The notes under the pieces: model-generated | Told to the model about the DNA's origin: nothing | Database searches by the model: none | What the model saw: only the letters and a program-made list of their open reading frames with translations | Translations under genes and position numbers: made by a program | Shown here: positions 40,213 through 48,811 of the stretch, in pieces | Layout of the letters: the number at the start of each line of letters is the position of its first letter | How positions within the stretch are numbered: the stretch's first letter is position 1 | Origin: JAIWNK01 sp964453115 | GTDB lineage: Bacteria > Chloroflexota > Anaerolineae > Anaerolineales > Anaerolineaceae | Assembly: GCA_964453115.1 (NCBI GenBank) | Contig: CAYVRT010000003.1 | Location: 1 to 64,000, forward strand | Direction of reading: 5' to 3' | DNA length: 64,000 nucleotides

Positions 40213-41034
40213 ATGTCTACCCCCACTCCGCTTGGAAGGTTGATTCATTACAAACCCTTTTCATCGGCGCTGGTTGCGCCGCGCCCGGTAGATGTCTGGT
40301 TGCCACCGGGCTATTCACCCCATAACCGCTATCCGGTTCTCTACATGCACGATGGGCAAAACCTGTTTGAGCCAGCCACTGCCTACGGTGGCGTGGATTG
40401 GGGGGTAATTGAAGCTGCCCTGCGCCTGATAGCCGCTCAGGAGATGGCGCCGCTGATCATCGTTGGCATTTGGAATACGCCGGACCGGCGGCGCGACTAT
40501 ATGCCGGCGGCGCCATTGCTGCGACCCGAAAACGCTGCTTTCTTAACCCGTTTCAGCCAGGAATTTGGCGGCCCCCCCACTTCCGATGCCTATTTGCGCT
40601 TTATTGTCGAAGAGGTGAAGCCGTTTATAGACCAGACCTACGCCACCCGCCCCGAACAGGCCCAAACCGCGGTGATGGGTTCCAGCATGGGCGGGCTGAT
40701 TTCGCTCTATGCTCTGGCACGCTACCCACAGGTGTTTGGCGGTGCGGGCTGCGTTTCCACACATTGGACGATTGGTGAGAACGCACTGGTGGATGCGATG
40801 GCCGATTTGTTGCCGCCCCCTGGCAGCCATCGCCTGTACTTTGATTTTGGGACTGAAACTCTGGATGCTGATTATGAGCCTTATCAACAGCGGATGGATG
40901 CGCACCTGCTCCGGGCTGGCTATGTGCAGAAGGACGATTGCCTGACGCTCAAATTTGAGGGTGCCGAACATTCCGAACGCGCCTGGCGCGAACGTGTGCA
41001 TCTGCCGCTGCGCTTTCTGTTGGGCAAACGTTAG
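40213..41034 (+). CDS. alpha/beta-hydrolase esterase of the Fes/YbbA type
   Basis: 273 aa, no signal peptide. RPVDVWLPPGY and YPVLYMHDGQNLFEP are typical of the putative-esterase family. The nucleophile elbow is VMGSSMGGLISLYAL (Ser in GSSMGG), and the His is near the C-terminus in EGAEHSERAWRERV. Relatives hydrolyse enterobactin, S-formylglutathione or other esters; the substrate here is unknown. GAAAGGAAAG precedes the ATG by ~10 nt. Confidence 0.9.
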   Translation: MSTPTPLGRLIHYKPFSSALVAPRPVDVWLPPGYSPHNRYPVLYMHDGQNLFEPATAYGGVDWGVIEAALRLIAAQEMAPLIIVGIWNTPDRRRDYMPAAPLLRPENAAFLTRFSQEFGGPPTSDAYLRFIVEEVKPFIDQTYATRPEQAQTAVMGSSMGGLISLYALARYPQVFGGAGCVSTHWTIGENALVDAMADLLPPPGSHRLYFDFGTETLDADYEPYQQRMDAHLLRAGYVQKDDCLTLKFEGAEHSERAWRERVHLPLRFLLGKR

Positions 41035-41429
41035 AATGAGTTGATGTTCAACAATCCACCCGAAAGAAGTGACAGGCCATAAATCAACAAGCATCCACCC
41101 GGGAAAGCCAGTGCGGGAACGAGCAATGCCAGCCAGAGCGGCAGGCGGTCTCGTTCTGAACTGCGCCGCCGCAACAACCACACCCCCAGGGCCGCCAACC
41201 AGGCTGCCAACAGCACAAAGAAGAATGGCATCACAATCATGCTGGCCCAAAATGCCTCATTCCGGGCATATTCCCAGGCTGTGCAATCCCATGCGCCATC
41301 GGTAAAACCATAGCACTTGCCCGAATAGTCCAGGGCTGTTGAAGCTCCGGCTGCAATTGGCACGCCCAATAGCAACAGGCCTGTTAGAACGAGCAAAACA
41401 ATCCAGATGATCCTGAAGCGGACTCGCAT
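41031..41429 (-). CDS. small membrane protein of unknown family
   Basis: 132 aa with three hydrophobic segments (IIWIVLLVLTGLLLLGVPIA, ASMIVMPFFFVLLAAWLAAL, LWLALLVPALAFPGGCLLI). The loop between the first two contains a Cys pair and YGFTDGAWDCTAWEYAR. I recognise no family. The Shine-Dalgarno (GGAG) is ~9 nt upstream. It overlaps the convergent esterase gene by 4 nt. Confidence 0.6.
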   Translation of the reverse strand: MRVRFRIIWIVLLVLTGLLLLGVPIAAGASTALDYSGKCYGFTDGAWDCTAWEYARNEAFWASMIVMPFFFVLLAAWLAALGVWLLRRRSSERDRLPLWLALLVPALAFPGGCLLIYGLSLLSGGLLNINSF

Positions 41430-41549
41430 GATTCACACTCCAATTCCAAACATTGAAGCTGCTTGCATTATTTCTTCAATCCATTAAACCACAATTGTCG
41501 TTTCAGCGGACATCTTTTGCGGTACAATATTTAAAAGGATACCTATCCC

Positions 41550-42428
41550 ATGTCTCGTCAACCACTCGCAGAAGTGTTTGGTTTTCCTCTCAATAATTTC
41601 TCCAGCGAAGCCAATCGCCATCGCTGTAATTACCTTTGCCCATATCAAAATCGGGTTCCCAATTGTACAAAAGATAAAGCAAAGAATCCACTCGGTGTAT
41701 GTAGTATATTAGAGGGTGAAAATACTGTAATTACTTGCCCAATTCGGTTTCGAGAACGCTGGCAAATTGCTGAAGATGCAGCGCATTTCTTTTTCCCGGC
41801 AAACAGTCACTGGACTTCCCTGACAGAGGTGCGTCTTCTCGATCAAAGAGGACGCTCAGCCGGCAACCTTGACCTTGTTCTTGTATCGTACGATCAAAAT
41901 GGACAGGTGATGGATTTTGGAGCAGTGGAGATTCAGGCTGTTTACATTTCAGGCAATGTTCGCAACCTGTTTGAATTTTACATGCAAAATCCAGAACGTC
42001 ATTATGCCCTGCTTGGCGAGGAAATTTATCCTCCCCGGCCGGATTATCTTTCTTCTTCACGCAAACGACTTGCTCCACAATTGATGTACAAAGGCGGGAT
42101 TTTGAAGGAATGGAAAAAGAAAACTGCAATCGTTATTGATAATAGCTTTTTTAACAGTTTGCCAACTTTGCCTCAAACAGAACAAACAAGAGCAGATATG
42201 GCGTGGCTGGTTTATGATTTGAAGTTAGATCCCAATCGGAATCAGTACAGATTAACCCTGACACAATCCATTTACACCGCTTTTGATCCCACATTAGAGA
42301 CGTTGACCACTTGTCAGGCTGGCTCTGTGGAGGATTTTATCCAGCATTTACAACGCAAACTAGAAGAAAAGCTGGATGGTGGTAAATCATCCAGCGTACT
42401 GCCTATGACAGAATTTGAACAGGAATGA
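41550..42428 (+). CDS. NotI-family type II restriction endonuclease
   Basis: 292 aa. The NotI-type metal-binding region has four cysteines in HRCNYLCPYQ ... NCTKDK ... VCSI. The catalytic PD-(D/E)xK-like core is recognisable as NLDLVLVSYDQNGQVMDFGAVEIQAVY, with the E-x-Q variant described for NotI. It should cleave DNA at a specific long palindrome; the site cannot be read from the protein. The companion methyltransferase starts in the stop codon (ATGA). This gene and its partner are visibly more AT-rich than everything around them, suggesting recent horizontal acquisition. TACAAT at 41523-41528 is a possible -10. Confidence 0.85.
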   Translation: MSRQPLAEVFGFPLNNFSSEANRHRCNYLCPYQNRVPNCTKDKAKNPLGVCSILEGENTVITCPIRFRERWQIAEDAAHFFFPANSHWTSLTEVRLLDQRGRSAGNLDLVLVSYDQNGQVMDFGAVEIQAVYISGNVRNLFEFYMQNPERHYALLGEEIYPPRPDYLSSSRKRLAPQLMYKGGILKEWKKKTAIVIDNSFFNSLPTLPQTEQTRADMAWLVYDLKLDPNRNQYRLTLTQSIYTAFDPTLETLTTCQAGSVEDFIQHLQRKLEEKLDGGKSSSVLPMTEFEQE

Positions 42429-43321
42429 TCATGCTGACCGAAACTTTTCAGCTTTCCCTGTTTCAAAAGCCGCAAACTGGTCAGGCAGTCAATGTTGCAT
42501 CTGTTCCGCAGCGCAGCCCCTTTCGCTATCCGGGTGGGAAAACATGGCTTGTACCGGTCATTCGGCAATGGTTGTTAAAACAGCCCAAACCACCTGAAGA
42601 GCTGGTTGAGCCGTTTGCTGGCGGCGCAATTATTGGCCTGACTGCTGCCTTTGAAGGCCTTGCTCGATACGTTACCCTTGTGGAGCTCGACGAAGATGTC
42701 GCAGCTGTATGGCAGACAATCCTGGAAGGTGACTATCAATCGCTGGCGCAGCAAATTGTAAGTTTCACGGCGACCGAAGAGGCGTTGTTAAAGGCTCTTG
42801 CTTGTCCACCGACTTCCTGCCATGAGCGCGCGTTTCAAACAATTTTGCGCAATCGAACCCAACGCGGTGGCATTTTGGCTTCTGGGGCGGGAAAAATTCG
42901 GCATGGCGAAAATGGTCGCGGCTTGTTTTCGCGCTGGTATCCACAAACTCTTAGCCGTCGGATCATAGAAATTGGACAAATTCGAGGACGCATTCGCTTT
43001 ATCCATGGAGATGGAATGAGCATTCTCCAGCAATATGCGCATCAAAAAGAAGCAGTCTTTTTTCTTGACCCACCTTATACGGCGGACGGTAAACGTGCAG
43101 GGTCACGCCTGTACCGTCACTCCTGCCTTGATCACAATAAGTTGTTTCATCTTGCCGAAGGTTTGGCGGGGGACTTTCTGATGACGTATGATGACTCTGC
43201 TGGGGTTCAACAGTTGGCCCAACAGCATGGATTAATGCACTGTAGCATTCCGATGAAAAATACGCACCATAGCCTGATGCAAGAATTGCTGATTGGACGC
43301 GACTTGAGCTGGTTGTTCTAG
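42425..43321 (+). CDS. D12-class adenine-specific DNA methyltransferase
   Basis: 298 aa (or 296 if the third codon ATG at 42431, better spaced from AGGA, is used). Motif X is SPFRYPGGKTWL, motif I VEPFAGGAIIGL, and motif IV FLDPPYT, the DPPY of N6-adenine methyltransferases of the Dam class. It presumably protects the sites cut by the neighbouring NotI-like nuclease. It overlaps that gene by 4 nt and shares the tetranucleotide CTAG with the convergent ABC transporter stop. Base composition is AT-rich like the nuclease. Confidence 0.92.
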   Translation: MIMLTETFQLSLFQKPQTGQAVNVASVPQRSPFRYPGGKTWLVPVIRQWLLKQPKPPEELVEPFAGGAIIGLTAAFEGLARYVTLVELDEDVAAVWQTILEGDYQSLAQQIVSFTATEEALLKALACPPTSCHERAFQTILRNRTQRGGILASGAGKIRHGENGRGLFSRWYPQTLSRRIIEIGQIRGRIRFIHGDGMSILQQYAHQKEAVFFLDPPYTADGKRAGSRLYRHSCLDHNKLFHLAEGLAGDFLMTYDDSAGVQQLAQQHGLMHCSIPMKNTHHSLMQELLIGRDLSWLF

Positions 43322-45150
43322 TCTGCGCTTTCCTCAAACTGCCGCCGATACAAGGCTGCATAGGCTCCCTCGCGTGCCAGCAATTCTTCATGGCGGCCCT
43401 GTTCCACGATTTGCCCATCTTCGACCACGCAAATTAAATCGGCGTTGCGAATTGTGCTGAGGCGGTGCGCAATGACAACCGCGGTGCGTCCTTTTAGCAG
43501 GGTGCGCAGCGCATCCTGAATCAGGCTTTCCGTCAGGCTATCCACATTGGCGGTTGCCTCATCCAAAATGAGGATGCGCGGATCGGCCAGAATGGCGCGT
43601 GCAATGCACAACAACTGTCGCTGCCCAACCGACAGGTTGGACGCCCCTTCCTGAATGCGTGTTTGATAGCCGGCTGGTTTGGCGGCGATGAAGTCATGCG
43701 CATTGGCCAGCCGGGCGGCCTGTTCCACCCGTGCATCGTCTGCATCCGGACGGCCAAAGCGAATGTTCTCCGCAATGCTGCCAGAAAAGAGAAACGCATC
43801 CTGCGGGACAATGCCAATTTGCCGGCGCAGCGAGCGTTGCGTCACACAGCGAATGTCCACCTCATCCACACAAATCCGCCCTTCGTTCACTTCGTAAAAG
43901 CGCGCCAAGAGGTTGGCAATGGAAGTTTTGCCAGCACCAGTTGGGCCAACCAGGGCCACTGTCTGCCCTGCCGCAATGCGCAAGTTGACGCTGCGCAGCA
44001 CTTCGGGCAGTTCGGGGCGATAGCGAAAGCCAACATTTTCAAAGACCACCTCGCCGACAACGGGCGGCATTTCTTGCGCGTCTGATGCATCTTGGACATC
44101 GGGCGGCGTGTCGAGCAGTTTTAGCACCTGCTCCCCGCCTGCCATCGCCGATTGCATAGTTGTGTAGAGGCGGCTCAATTCCTGCACGGGCTGGAAGAAG
44201 CGCGTGACATAGGATAGAAAGGCAATCAGCACGCCGAGTGTTACTTCACCGGCCCCCACAGCCCGCCCACCAAACCACAGCACAATCGCTGTTGCCAACA
44301 TGCCCAGAAATTCAATCATCGGCAAAAAGATGAAAGATAATGACATGGCCTGAATGTGCGCCGAGCGATTGGCCCGATTGACCTGATTGAAGCGCTCCTG
44401 TGCGCTATCTTCTTGTCCAAAAGCCTGAATCACGCGCACGCCAGCAATATCCTCGGCCAGGTCGCCCACCACGCGCGCCACCCGCGTGCGCGTCTCGCGG
44501 AAGGCCTGCCGGGCGCGGCGCGAAAACCACACCGTTGCCAGAACCATCAGGGGCAAAACGATGAAGGTCAACAATGCCAGGCGCGGGCTCATCGTCAACA
44601 TGATGACTACAATCCCAATCAGCACCAGCAAATCGCCCATCAGGGTAATGACACCTTGCGAGAGCAGCTCATTGATGGTTGCGACATCGTTCATTACCCG
44701 AGAAACCGTCACGCCCACGATGTGCGTATCATGGTAGCCGAGCGACAGGCGTTGCAAATGGCGGAACAAATCGCTGCGCAGGTTTGCCAGCACGCGCTGC
44801 CCCACCCACGAAAGCCAGTATTGTTGCATGGAAGAAGCCAGGTAGAGGACCAGGTAGCCCAGCCCCAGGCCAACAGAAACACGCATCAGCCCTGCCCGGT
44901 CGCCAACGGCAATGGTTTCGTCCACCACCACCTTCAGCAGGTATGGCATTAACAACGTCAACCCGGTGACGACCAGCATGGATAAAAACGCAAACGTCAT
45001 CTGACGGAGGTAGGGGCGCAAATAGGCCAGCAACCGCACCACCACTCGACGATTAAAGACCTTGCCGCGTTCATCTTCCCCGCCGGCAAAATTTTCCAAT
45101 GCCCCGCGCGGGCCCATTCCAAAACCAGAAGCGCCAATGCCAAAGCCCAT
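43318..45150 (-). CDS. ABC transporter, transmembrane/ATP-binding half (canonical subunit)
   Basis: 610 aa from the ATG at 45150, 4 nt after the partner's stop and preceded by GGAGG that lies in the partner's last codons. Six membrane helices (about residues 40-330) precede the ATPase domain. Walker A is GPTGAGKTS, Walker B LILDEATANVD with the catalytic Glu, and the signature is the variant LSVGQRQ. Together with the upstream gene it forms a heterodimeric exporter of the BmrCD/TmrAB type. Here the non-canonical signature belongs to this subunit and the non-canonical Walker B to the other, so both defects fall in the same composite site. Confidence 0.93.
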   Translation of the reverse strand: MGFGIGASGFGMGPRGALENFAGGEDERGKVFNRRVVVRLLAYLRPYLRQMTFAFLSMLVVTGLTLLMPYLLKVVVDETIAVGDRAGLMRVSVGLGLGYLVLYLASSMQQYWLSWVGQRVLANLRSDLFRHLQRLSLGYHDTHIVGVTVSRVMNDVATINELLSQGVITLMGDLLVLIGIVVIMLTMSPRLALLTFIVLPLMVLATVWFSRRARQAFRETRTRVARVVGDLAEDIAGVRVIQAFGQEDSAQERFNQVNRANRSAHIQAMSLSFIFLPMIEFLGMLATAIVLWFGGRAVGAGEVTLGVLIAFLSYVTRFFQPVQELSRLYTTMQSAMAGGEQVLKLLDTPPDVQDASDAQEMPPVVGEVVFENVGFRYRPELPEVLRSVNLRIAAGQTVALVGPTGAGKTSIANLLARFYEVNEGRICVDEVDIRCVTQRSLRRQIGIVPQDAFLFSGSIAENIRFGRPDADDARVEQAARLANAHDFIAAKPAGYQTRIQEGASNLSVGQRQLLCIARAILADPRILILDEATANVDSLTESLIQDALRTLLKGRTAVVIAHRLSTIRNADLICVVEDGQIVEQGRHEELLAREGAYAALYRRQFEESAD

Positions 45151-45154
45151 GATG

Positions 45155-46933
45155 TCAGGCCCTCCTTTCGTTGAGGTGCAATTGTTCGCGCACAATGCGC
45201 TGATAGAGCGGGGAGCTGCGCAGCAGGTCTTCGTGCCGCCCCTGTGCCAGCAGGCGGCCACGGTCGAGCAGCAAAATCAGGTCGGCGCGCTGCACCGTGC
45301 TGAGGCGGTGCGCAATGACAAAGGTTGTGCGCCCTTGCATCACGCGTTCGAGTGCTTGTTGAATGAGATGCTCTGTTTCGGCATCCACACTGGAGGTAGC
45401 ATCATCCAAAATGAGAATGCGCGGGTCGGTTAACAGGGCGCGAGCAATGGCCACGCGTTGTTTCTGCCCGCCCGAAAGCGTCACCCCGCGCTCGCCCACC
45501 TTCGTATCATAGCCATGCGCCATTCGGATGATGAAGTCGTGCGCTTGTGCAGCCTGCGCTGCCGCTTCTACCTCGGCCTGGCTTGCATCCGGATGGCCAA
45601 AGGCGATGTTCTCACGAATGGAAGCGGCAAAGAGGGTTGTCTCTTGCAGCACCATGCCAATTTGCCCGCGCAAGGAAGCGATCGTGACCTGGCGAATATC
45701 CTGACCATCTAACAAGATGCGCCCATCGGTTGGGTCGTAGAAGCGCGGAAGGAGGTTGACAACCGTCGTTTTGCCTGAGCCGGTTGGTCCAAGCAGCGCT
45801 ACAACCTGGTTGGGCTGTACCTCAAACGAAATCGTCTTCAGCACATCATCATGCCGCCCATAAGCGAATGAAACCTGGTCAAAGCGCACATGGCCGCGCG
45901 TCAATTGCAACAGGCCTGCATCTTCGGCCTCGCGCACGTCGGGCACCGAATCCAGAATTTCAAATACCCGTTCTGCCGAGGCGCCCGCCATGGTGATGGC
46001 CGGCAAGATCATGCCAAAAAAGCGCACCGGTGAAATCAATTGCGCCATATAGGTTGTGAAGGCAACCAGTTCGCCCAGGCTCAGGTTGCCCTCAATCACC
46101 AGCAAACCGCCATAGCCCAAAATGGCAACACTGCCCAAATTGGCAATCAGGTGCAGCAGGGGCATATTCCAGGATTGCAAGCGCGCCGAGGTGGCCGAAA
46201 GCTCAAACCAGCGCCGATTTTCCTGCTCAAAACGCTCAATTTCAGCTTCCTCTTGAGCAAAGGTCTTAACCACCCTGGCGCCGCGTAAATTCTGCTCAAT
46301 GCGCGTCGTCAGGACGCCGAGTTGTTTTTGGATCTGCATTGAGAGTGGGCGGAAGATGCGCCCAAAGCGGACGGATTGCACTGCCAGGAGGGGAATGATC
46401 AGCACTGCCAGCAAGGCCAGGCGCGGGTTCATCGTCAACAGCACCCCGGCTGTCAGCAGCATCAGCAGCACCCCTTCAATGACTCGAAAGGTCGCCCGTC
46501 CGGTCAAAAAGCGGATCCGTTCCACGTCTTGAATGGCGCGCGACAGCAGGTCACCTGCTTCGGCCTGATCGTGAAACGAAAACGAAAGCAGGGTAATTTT
46601 GCGCTGCAATTCGTTGCGCAGATCATAAGCGACACCCTGCGAAGCAACCTCTGTCCAGAGGCCTTCGAAATAAGTCAGCAGGCCTTTGACCAGCACCAAC
46701 CCCAGCAAAGCGAGGACGGAAAAGGTGAGGGGGGTGGCCGTGTCGGCAAGGATGCCTTGATCAATTGCCCAGCGAATAATTTGCGGGTTGAGCATGTTGA
46801 TCAGGTCAATCAACAACATCATGCTATAGGCACCAACGACCGTTTTCCAGTAGGGGCGCAGGTAACCAAAGCAACGCAATAAGGTTCGAAATTGTGAGGG
46901 GGTTGTAGATGGTGAGCGAAAAGGAAGTTTCAT
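45155..46933 (-). CDS. ABC transporter, transmembrane/ATP-binding half (degenerate-site subunit)
   Basis: 592 aa with six membrane helices and an ATPase domain. Walker A is GPTGSGKTT, signature LSGGQKQR, and Walker B ILILDDATSSVD, where Asp replaces the catalytic Glu. Its own Walker A/B face the partner's LSVGQ signature, forming the expected degenerate ATP site of a heterodimeric exporter. Substrates of this class include drugs, peptides and lipids; none can be assigned. It is divergent from lexA; TATAAT on the minus strand at 46981-46976 is a plausible -10. Confidence 0.93.
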   Translation of the reverse strand: MKLPFRSPSTTPSQFRTLLRCFGYLRPYWKTVVGAYSMMLLIDLINMLNPQIIRWAIDQGILADTATPLTFSVLALLGLVLVKGLLTYFEGLWTEVASQGVAYDLRNELQRKITLLSFSFHDQAEAGDLLSRAIQDVERIRFLTGRATFRVIEGVLLMLLTAGVLLTMNPRLALLAVLIIPLLAVQSVRFGRIFRPLSMQIQKQLGVLTTRIEQNLRGARVVKTFAQEEAEIERFEQENRRWFELSATSARLQSWNMPLLHLIANLGSVAILGYGGLLVIEGNLSLGELVAFTTYMAQLISPVRFFGMILPAITMAGASAERVFEILDSVPDVREAEDAGLLQLTRGHVRFDQVSFAYGRHDDVLKTISFEVQPNQVVALLGPTGSGKTTVVNLLPRFYDPTDGRILLDGQDIRQVTIASLRGQIGMVLQETTLFAASIRENIAFGHPDASQAEVEAAAQAAQAHDFIIRMAHGYDTKVGERGVTLSGGQKQRVAIARALLTDPRILILDDATSSVDAETEHLIQQALERVMQGRTTFVIAHRLSTVQRADLILLLDRGRLLAQGRHEDLLRSSPLYQRIVREQLHLNERRA

Positions 46934-47036
46934 TGGTTCGGCCTGAGAAGAGGATAGAATGGTTCAGCCGTTTAGATTATACTCCCTTTACAAGGCTTTC
47001 TTCCTTATAAATGGTTTACAATTGCCAAATTGCCCC

Positions 47037-47086
47037 TTGACACAGAACACTTGTTCGTGTATGATATTGTCAATGAACAAGTGTTC
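47037..47086 (+). promoter_or_regulatory. lexA promoter with two SOS boxes
   Basis: TTGACA (47037-47042) and TATGAT (47060-47065) are 17 bp apart. Two perfect GAAC-N4-GTTC boxes lie at 47045-47056, in the spacer, and at 47075-47086, just after the expected start site. They are inverted copies of each other and share 15 nt. This is textbook LexA autorepression, with boxes of the Gram-positive (Cheo) type. Confidence 0.92.
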
Positions 47087-47106
47087 TGTTAGAAAAGGAG
47101 CATGAG

Positions 47107-47826
47107 ATGGTGCGAAGATCGCAAGGCCTGAGTGATCGGCAATTGAAAATCCTGGAATTTTTGACCAGCTTTCAGGAAAAGCACGGTTACTCGCCCTCCA
47201 TCCGGCAGATTGGCGATAGTATTGGTGTCAAGTCTACCTCTCTGGTGGATTACTACCTCAATCAGTTGGAAGGGCAGGGCTATATCAGTCGGGAAGGGCG
47301 CGTCTCACGCAGCATTCGCGTCTTGCATCCGGTCTATTCCCCCACGCCAGCTGCCAAGCTCACGCGGGCTGTGCGCGACACCAGCGAAGCACTGCGAGAT
47401 GTGCTTACCATTCCTGTCTTGGGCCCCATCGTGGCTGGTTCGCCCATCCCCATGCCATCCAACAGCGGCAGCAGTTATTTCGACCCGGAAAGCAGTGTGG
47501 ATGTCGTCCGCTCCATGTTGCCTCGCAGCGAGCGCAACAGCGAACTGTTTGCCCTGGAAGTGCGCGGCGACTCGATGATTGATGCGATGGTCAATGATGG
47601 TGATATTGTCATCATGCGCTCTGTGCAAGAGGCCAACAATGGTGAGATGGTTGCCGTTTGGCTCGATGACCGGGATGAAACAACGCTCAAATACTTTTAC
47701 CGTGAGGGCAGCCGCGTCCGCTTGCAACCGGCCAACAGCACCATGCAGCCCATCTACATTGAAGACCCCTCGCACCTGCGCATTATGGGCAAAGTCGTCA
47801 TGGTCATTCGGCAAGTAACCCTCTAA
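47107..47826 (+). CDS. lexA: LexA repressor
   Basis: 239 aa. The N-terminal winged helix reads LSDRQLKILEFLTSFQEKHGYSPSIRQIGDSIGVKSTS. The cleavage site is VAG in GPIVAGSPIP, the nucleophile Ser in VRGDSMIDAMVNDGDIVIM, and the general-base Lys in ETTLKYF, so it should self-cleave with RecA. It represses SOS genes including itself. AAGGAG precedes the ATG by 6 nt. It is followed by a strong terminator. Confidence 0.96.
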   Translation: MVRRSQGLSDRQLKILEFLTSFQEKHGYSPSIRQIGDSIGVKSTSLVDYYLNQLEGQGYISREGRVSRSIRVLHPVYSPTPAAKLTRAVRDTSEALRDVLTIPVLGPIVAGSPIPMPSNSGSSYFDPESSVDVVRSMLPRSERNSELFALEVRGDSMIDAMVNDGDIVIMRSVQEANNGEMVAVWLDDRDETTLKYFYREGSRVRLQPANSTMQPIYIEDPSHLRIMGKVVMVIRQVTL

Positions 47827-47842
47827 TTTCGCTTGCTTTGCA

Positions 47843-47872
47843 AAGGCGCAGCCACCTGGCTGCGCCTTTTTT
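47843..47872 (+). terminator. rho-independent terminator after lexA
   Basis: AAGGCGCAGCCA and TGGCTGCGCCTT form a 12-bp stem (47843-47854 and 47857-47868) with a minimal loop and a run of six T (47867-47872). Confidence 0.88.
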
Positions 47873-47907
47873 ATGCCTTGTTTTGCATCCAACCTCGAAA
47901 TGGATGG

Positions 47908-47936
47908 TTGACCAATTCCTGTCCTCGTGGTTAAAT
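47908..47936 (+). promoter_or_regulatory. leaderless promoter for the DUF6174-like lipoprotein
   Basis: TTGACC (47908-47913), a 17-bp spacer and TTAAAT (47931-47936) end exactly 6 nt before the ATG at 47943. No Shine-Dalgarno lies in the gap. Confidence 0.6.
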
Positions 47937-47942
47937 AGAAGC

Positions 47943-48458
47943 ATGAAACCCTGGTTTTCCTGGTTGTTTGTGTTGATGTTGTTGTTGAGCAGTTGCAAGC
48001 CTTCTTCTCCGCTCCCCACTCCCATCCCCGGCACACAGCCGCCGAATCTTCCGGTTGCCACTGCTGTTGGGCTGCATTACGAGAACCTGAACGCGGCCCG
48101 GGCGCTCTGGCAGGAAAAAGGCCCAGGCAGTTATCGCCTGACCTTGCGCACCACTTCGCTCTGGCATTTGCAAACCATCACGCTGCGTGTTAAGGATGGT
48201 GTTGTTATTGAAAGCAGTGCTGAATGTCAACCGGCGCCGAACGAAGGCCGCACCTGTCAGGTTGCTCCCTATGTCGCCGAAGATTACACCGTTCCGGCGC
48301 TGTTCACAAAAGTGCAAATCACACTTTCCTACCCGGGCAGTGAACTGCTCAGTGTCAGTTACGACCCTGACCTGGGTTACCCTTTCTACATTACCTATGA
48401 CGATCCGCAGGTTTTGGATGAAGAATGGGTCTGGGAAGTGCTGGAATTTGAACCCTAG
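47943..48458 (+). CDS. DUF6174-like lipoprotein
   Basis: 171 aa from the ATG at 47943. A signal MKPWFSWLFVLMLLL with lipobox LSSC precedes a Pro-rich linker. The body (ALWQEKGPGSYRLTLRT, ITLRVKDGVVIESS, VPALFTKVQITL, LSVSYDPDLGYPFYITYDDPQVLDEEWVWEV) matches my recollection of DUF6174, a small secreted domain of unknown role. The frame is open upstream to 47838 through the lexA terminator, which I reject as start. The next gene follows 8 nt later. Confidence 0.82.
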   Translation: MKPWFSWLFVLMLLLSSCKPSSPLPTPIPGTQPPNLPVATAVGLHYENLNAARALWQEKGPGSYRLTLRTTSLWHLQTITLRVKDGVVIESSAECQPAPNEGRTCQVAPYVAEDYTVPALFTKVQITLSYPGSELLSVSYDPDLGYPFYITYDDPQVLDEEWVWEVLEFEP

Positions 48459-48466
48459 GAGATACC

Positions 48467-48808
48467 ATGTCTGTTCCCGATTGGACGCAGCAATTCCCTG
48501 CTGCCATTACCGTATGTGATGCCCAGGGCATGATTCTTTACATGAACGACAAATCGGCGCAAACTTTTGCCAAAGATGGCGGTGCGGCGCTGATTGGCAG
48601 CAGTTTGCTGGATTGTCACCCCGAGCCAGCACGCAGCAAACTGCAATCCTTGCTTGAAGCGCCGCGCACCAATGTGTACAGCATTGAAAAGAACGGCGTT
48701 CACAAACTTATTTTCCAGTCGCCCTGGTATCAGGACGGTCAGTTTGCCGGGCTGGTGGAATTATCGCTTGAAATCCCCAACCCCCTGCCGCACTTTGTGC
48801 GCGGGTAA
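48467..48808 (+). CDS. small stand-alone PAS-domain protein
   Basis: 113 aa, essentially one PAS fold: AITVCDAQGMILYMNDKSAQTF, IGSSLLDCHPEPARSKL, VYSIEKNGVHKLIFQSPWYQDGQFAGLVEL. The HPEP motif resembles PAS proteins that hold metals or heme through His, but nothing here proves a ligand. There is no output domain, so it may act as a sensor subunit for another protein. AGGAG precedes the ATG by 5 nt. The glycosyltransferase gene starts 3 nt after its stop. Confidence 0.78.
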   Translation: MSVPDWTQQFPAAITVCDAQGMILYMNDKSAQTFAKDGGAALIGSSLLDCHPEPARSKLQSLLEAPRTNVYSIEKNGVHKLIFQSPWYQDGQFAGLVELSLEIPNPLPHFVRG

Positions 48809-48811
48809 TCT

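Noticed and set aside
41430..41549. Attachment site or insertion-sequence end next to the restriction-modification genes
   Set aside because: The stretch is AT-rich, but I found no terminal inverted repeat, target duplication or tRNA fragment there.
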